Source: Clostridiales bacterium (GTDB taxonomy: Bacteria > Bacillota > Clostridia > Oscillospirales > Butyricicoccaceae). From it: a stretch of DNA of 15,570 nucleotides. Shown in pieces: positions 13,652-15,570 of this stretch; the first letter of the stretch is position 1; the number at the start of each line of letters is the position of its first letter. The notes beneath the pieces are model-generated. The model saw nothing but the letters and a program-made list of their open reading frames with translations, was not told the origin of the DNA and did no database searches. The stretch lies in the NCBI GenBank assembly GCA_026419635.1, contig JANZZB010000023.1, positions 8 through 15,577 on the forward strand, given 5' to 3'. A program made the translations under genes and the position numbers.

Positions 13652-13682
13652 TTTTAGGGAGTGCAAAATGCACTCCCTAAAA
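13652..13682. repeat. Perfect 14-bp hairpin with AAA loop after hydE
   Basis: TTTTAGGGAGTGCA (13652-13665) and TGCACTCCCTAAAA (13669-13682) around AAA. It lies 18 bases past the hydE stop and just upstream of the MerR-type promoter. The T-run is on the 5' side in both orientations, so it is an atypical terminator at best; it may still limit hydE read-through. Confidence 0.75.
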
Positions 13683-13700
13683 GTCTGCTATAAAAATAAT

Positions 13701-14789
13701 TCATTCAGAAATAGTAAATTCTTTTTGTAAATCCACAAAATCCCCGCGGGAAAACTCGGGTACAAAACCCGCGGATGTAATACGACGCGAAAGGCATGCA
13801 AGACATTCCGCGGCTTCTTCTCCCGTACAGATTTTGTTATCGTAAAGATCATAGTCTTTGCGGTGAGCTACGGGAGATAAATTTGGCATAACTACATTTG
13901 CACCGGCGCGTAAACCCTTTTCCCGTCCCATTGGATCAATTGTACCAAGAGCCGTGGTTGCTGGCAGCAGCGTCTTTGGAAGCATAATCCGGATAAGAGA
14001 CAACATGATAAGTGTATGTTCCACAGAAGGTTTTTCCTCATCGGCAAACTTTGTATCTTTATGAGGAATAAATGGACCGATTCCTATCATATGAGGTTTC
14101 AAATCCCTTAAGAAAATCAAATCCTCAGCCAAAGTATCATAGGTTTGAAAAGGTGAGCCTACCATAAAACCTGCTCCTACCTGAAAACCGATTTTTTTAA
14201 GATCATACAGGCACTTCTTTCGGTTTTTAAGGCTTAGCTCAGCGGGGTGTAGTTTTCCGTAATGCTCTTCATCGGCAGTTTCATGCCGCAGCAGATATCG
14301 ATCTGCACCTGCGTCAAATAGCCGTTTATAAGAGGACGTGCTGCGTTCTCCGATTGACAGTGTGATCGCGCATTCGGGAAAGGATTCTTTGATATTGCGT
14401 ACGATCAAACACAGCCGTTCATCGGTAAAGTACAAGTCTTCTCCGCCTTGAAGGACAAACGTACGAAACCCCAGCTCGTAACCATTGCGGCAGCAAGAAA
14501 GGATTTGTTCTAAGGATAGACGGTACCGGCGGGCGTTTGCATTTCCCCTTCGGATACCGCAGTAATAACAATCGTTTTTGCAGAAATTGCTGAACTCGAT
14601 CAATCCTCGAAAATACACCTTACGGCCGTAATATTTTTCCCTTAATTCATTTGCAAAAAAGGTAAGAGCCGATCGTTCATCTACCGTCGAACACTCGAAA
14701 AAATATTGGATAACATCAGCCAGTTTCCGCTTGTCAGAAACATTTAGAAACTCAGAGAATTCTTTGGCATTTTTTAGGCTTAACTGCAT
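13701..14789 (-). CDS. hydE: [FeFe]-hydrogenase maturase HydE (radical SAM)
   Basis: 362 residues. HydE is a radical SAM enzyme that helps build the dithiomethylamine-bridged diiron subcluster of the H-cluster. The radical SAM cluster motif CKNDCYYC gives Cys70, Cys74 and Cys77 (CX3CX2C), followed by GIRRGN; LQGGED, ERS, GFMVGSPFQT, GIGPFIPHKDT and TALGTIDP are typical of HydE. The accessory-cluster set CX7CX2C is also present (Cys321, Cys329, Cys332), which many homologues lack. ATG 14789 has AGGAG eight bases upstream, overlapping the hydG stop codon, so the two genes are coupled with an 11-base gap. Ordinary family length and intact motifs; no oddity. Confidence 0.95.
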   Translation of the reverse strand: MQLSLKNAKEFSEFLNVSDKRKLADVIQYFFECSTVDERSALTFFANELREKYYGRKVYFRGLIEFSNFCKNDCYYCGIRRGNANARRYRLSLEQILSCCRNGYELGFRTFVLQGGEDLYFTDERLCLIVRNIKESFPECAITLSIGERSTSSYKRLFDAGADRYLLRHETADEEHYGKLHPAELSLKNRKKCLYDLKKIGFQVGAGFMVGSPFQTYDTLAEDLIFLRDLKPHMIGIGPFIPHKDTKFADEEKPSVEHTLIMLSLIRIMLPKTLLPATTALGTIDPMGREKGLRAGANVVMPNLSPVAHRKDYDLYDNKICTGEEAAECLACLSRRITSAGFVPEFSRGDFVDLQKEFTISE

Positions 14790-14800
14790 AGATACTGCTC

Positions 14801-15570
14801 CTATAAACGTAAATCGCGCTCACCGTTTTCGATTCTCTTTAAGTTATTTATGATGGTATCGTAAACGGGTTCCCCTTTGAATTGCTCGATGTGTTTCTTC
14901 AAAATCTCTTCACCCTTGGCTCTGGTTTCCTCGGATGCATAATCAAGCAAATATTCTTTGAGCGTAAAGATGGCGTTTGGTATACAGAAATTATGTACAA
15001 ATTTTGATTTTGCAACCTTCATAAATTTCTCTCCGGTACGTCCTGCACGATAACAAGCAGTGCAGAGGGACGGAATAAAACTCATGTCGCACATCTCTCC
15101 AATGGCTTTATCTAGAGAGATTCCGTCCCCGATGCAAAACTGTTCTTTATCCGGAAGATCATTTGCAGACTTGGATTGTGCGTACCCTCCAACCCCAATA
15201 CGCGTTCCCGCGTCAATTTGGGATACGCCAAACGGAATGACCTCTTTACGAATTTCGAGCGGCTCCCGCGCTGTGCAGATGAGTCCGGTATACGGTACGG
15301 AAAGCCGTAAAACAGCGACCATCTTCTTAAATTCACTGTCGCTTAATGCGTATTTCGGATTGCTTGCATACGGCGTACCTGTGGCTGGTTTAATACGCGG
15401 GAAAGAGATTGTATGCGGACCAACACCGTTAAACGTTTCCTCAAGATGGATGGTATGGTATAAAAGGCCCATGACTTCAAAACGCCAGTCATAAAGCCCG
15501 AACAGCACACCCAAGCCGTTGTCGTCAACGCCTGCCTGCTGTGCTCTGTCCATACAGTACAGTCTCCAGC
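14801..15570 (-). CDS. hydG: [FeFe]-hydrogenase maturase HydG, 5' end off the window
   Basis: C-terminal 256 codons of a protein usually about 470 residues long; the frame stays open to the right edge (WRLYC just before MDRAQQAGVDD), so the internal Met is not the start. HydG is a radical SAM tyrosine lyase that makes the CO and CN ligands of the hydrogenase H-cluster. Visible landmarks: DDNGLGVLFGLYDWRFEVMGLL, GPHTISFPRI, the ARE and DAGTRIGVGGY regions, and the C-terminal auxiliary cluster motif CTACYRAGRTGE, with Cys-X2-Cys-X22-Cys complete (third Cys in HNFCIPN). The N-terminal radical SAM cysteines lie outside. Translated first in a hydG-hydE unit. Confidence 0.95.
   Translation of the reverse strand, partial: WRLYCMDRAQQAGVDDNGLGVLFGLYDWRFEVMGLLYHTIHLEETFNGVGPHTISFPRIKPATGTPYASNPKYALSDSEFKKMVAVLRLSVPYTGLICTAREPLEIRKEVIPFGVSQIDAGTRIGVGGYAQSKSANDLPDKEQFCIGDGISLDKAIGEMCDMSFIPSLCTACYRAGRTGEKFMKVAKSKFVHNFCIPNAIFTLKEYLLDYASEETRAKGEEILKKHIEQFKGEPVYDTIINNLKRIENGERDLRL

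Overview
The window looks like chromosomal DNA from an anaerobic low-GC Firmicute of class Clostridia, probably near the Oscillospiraceae/Acutalibacteraceae. This is inferred from gene content: DUF4364, YerB-type (DUF3048) and clostridial DUF3298 proteins, [FeFe]-hydrogenase maturases, an aldo/keto reductase fused to a ferredoxin-like domain, and clear AGGAG-type ribosome binding sites. No rRNA or other taxonomic marker is present.

Layout. Positions 1-27 are the inner tip of an IS30-like element lying off the left edge. Next comes copy A of a repeated, hairpin-rich, probably untranslated element with its own terminator (about 62-200). A minus-strand pair follows (DUF4364 protein, then YerB-like lipoprotein; 1867 to 213). 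A roughly 400-base intergenic region (1868-2283) holds hairpins packed end to end. Then come a plus-strand DUF3298 protein (2284-2973), a 20-bp perfect hairpin, and a compact plus-strand cassette (3196-5973): sodium:solute symporter, two single-span microproteins of 47 and 39 residues, and an ApbE-type flavin transferase lipoprotein. The minus-strand punA-like/ahcY-like operon (8121 to 6026) encodes purine nucleoside phosphorylase and a short archaeal-type adenosylhomocysteinase, translationally coupled by TAGTG. A second palindrome cluster (8226-8367) separates it from a plus-strand beta-CASP metallo-beta-lactamase RNase-like protein and a ZIP metal transporter. Copy B of the structured element follows, split in its hairpin loop by a complete 1070-bp IS30-family element (11202-12271, TGG target duplication). 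The right end carries, on the minus strand, an iron-sulfur aldo/keto reductase behind a MerR-type promoter, then hydE and a hydG that runs off the edge.

How the genes work together. PunA-AhcY form a SAH recycling/nucleoside salvage unit. HydG and HydE make the diiron subcluster of [FeFe] hydrogenase, which indicates hydrogen metabolism. The symporter-microprotein-ApbE cassette suggests a small-protein-assisted Na+-driven importer tied to an exported flavin-protein system whose substrate protein is not in the window.

The least explained signals are the two-copy structured element (A and B), the abutting palindromes that share three-base loops and CCGC/GCGG apexes, the symporter-microprotein-ApbE cassette, and a ZIP transporter whose transmembrane-5 metal motif has Cys in place of Glu.
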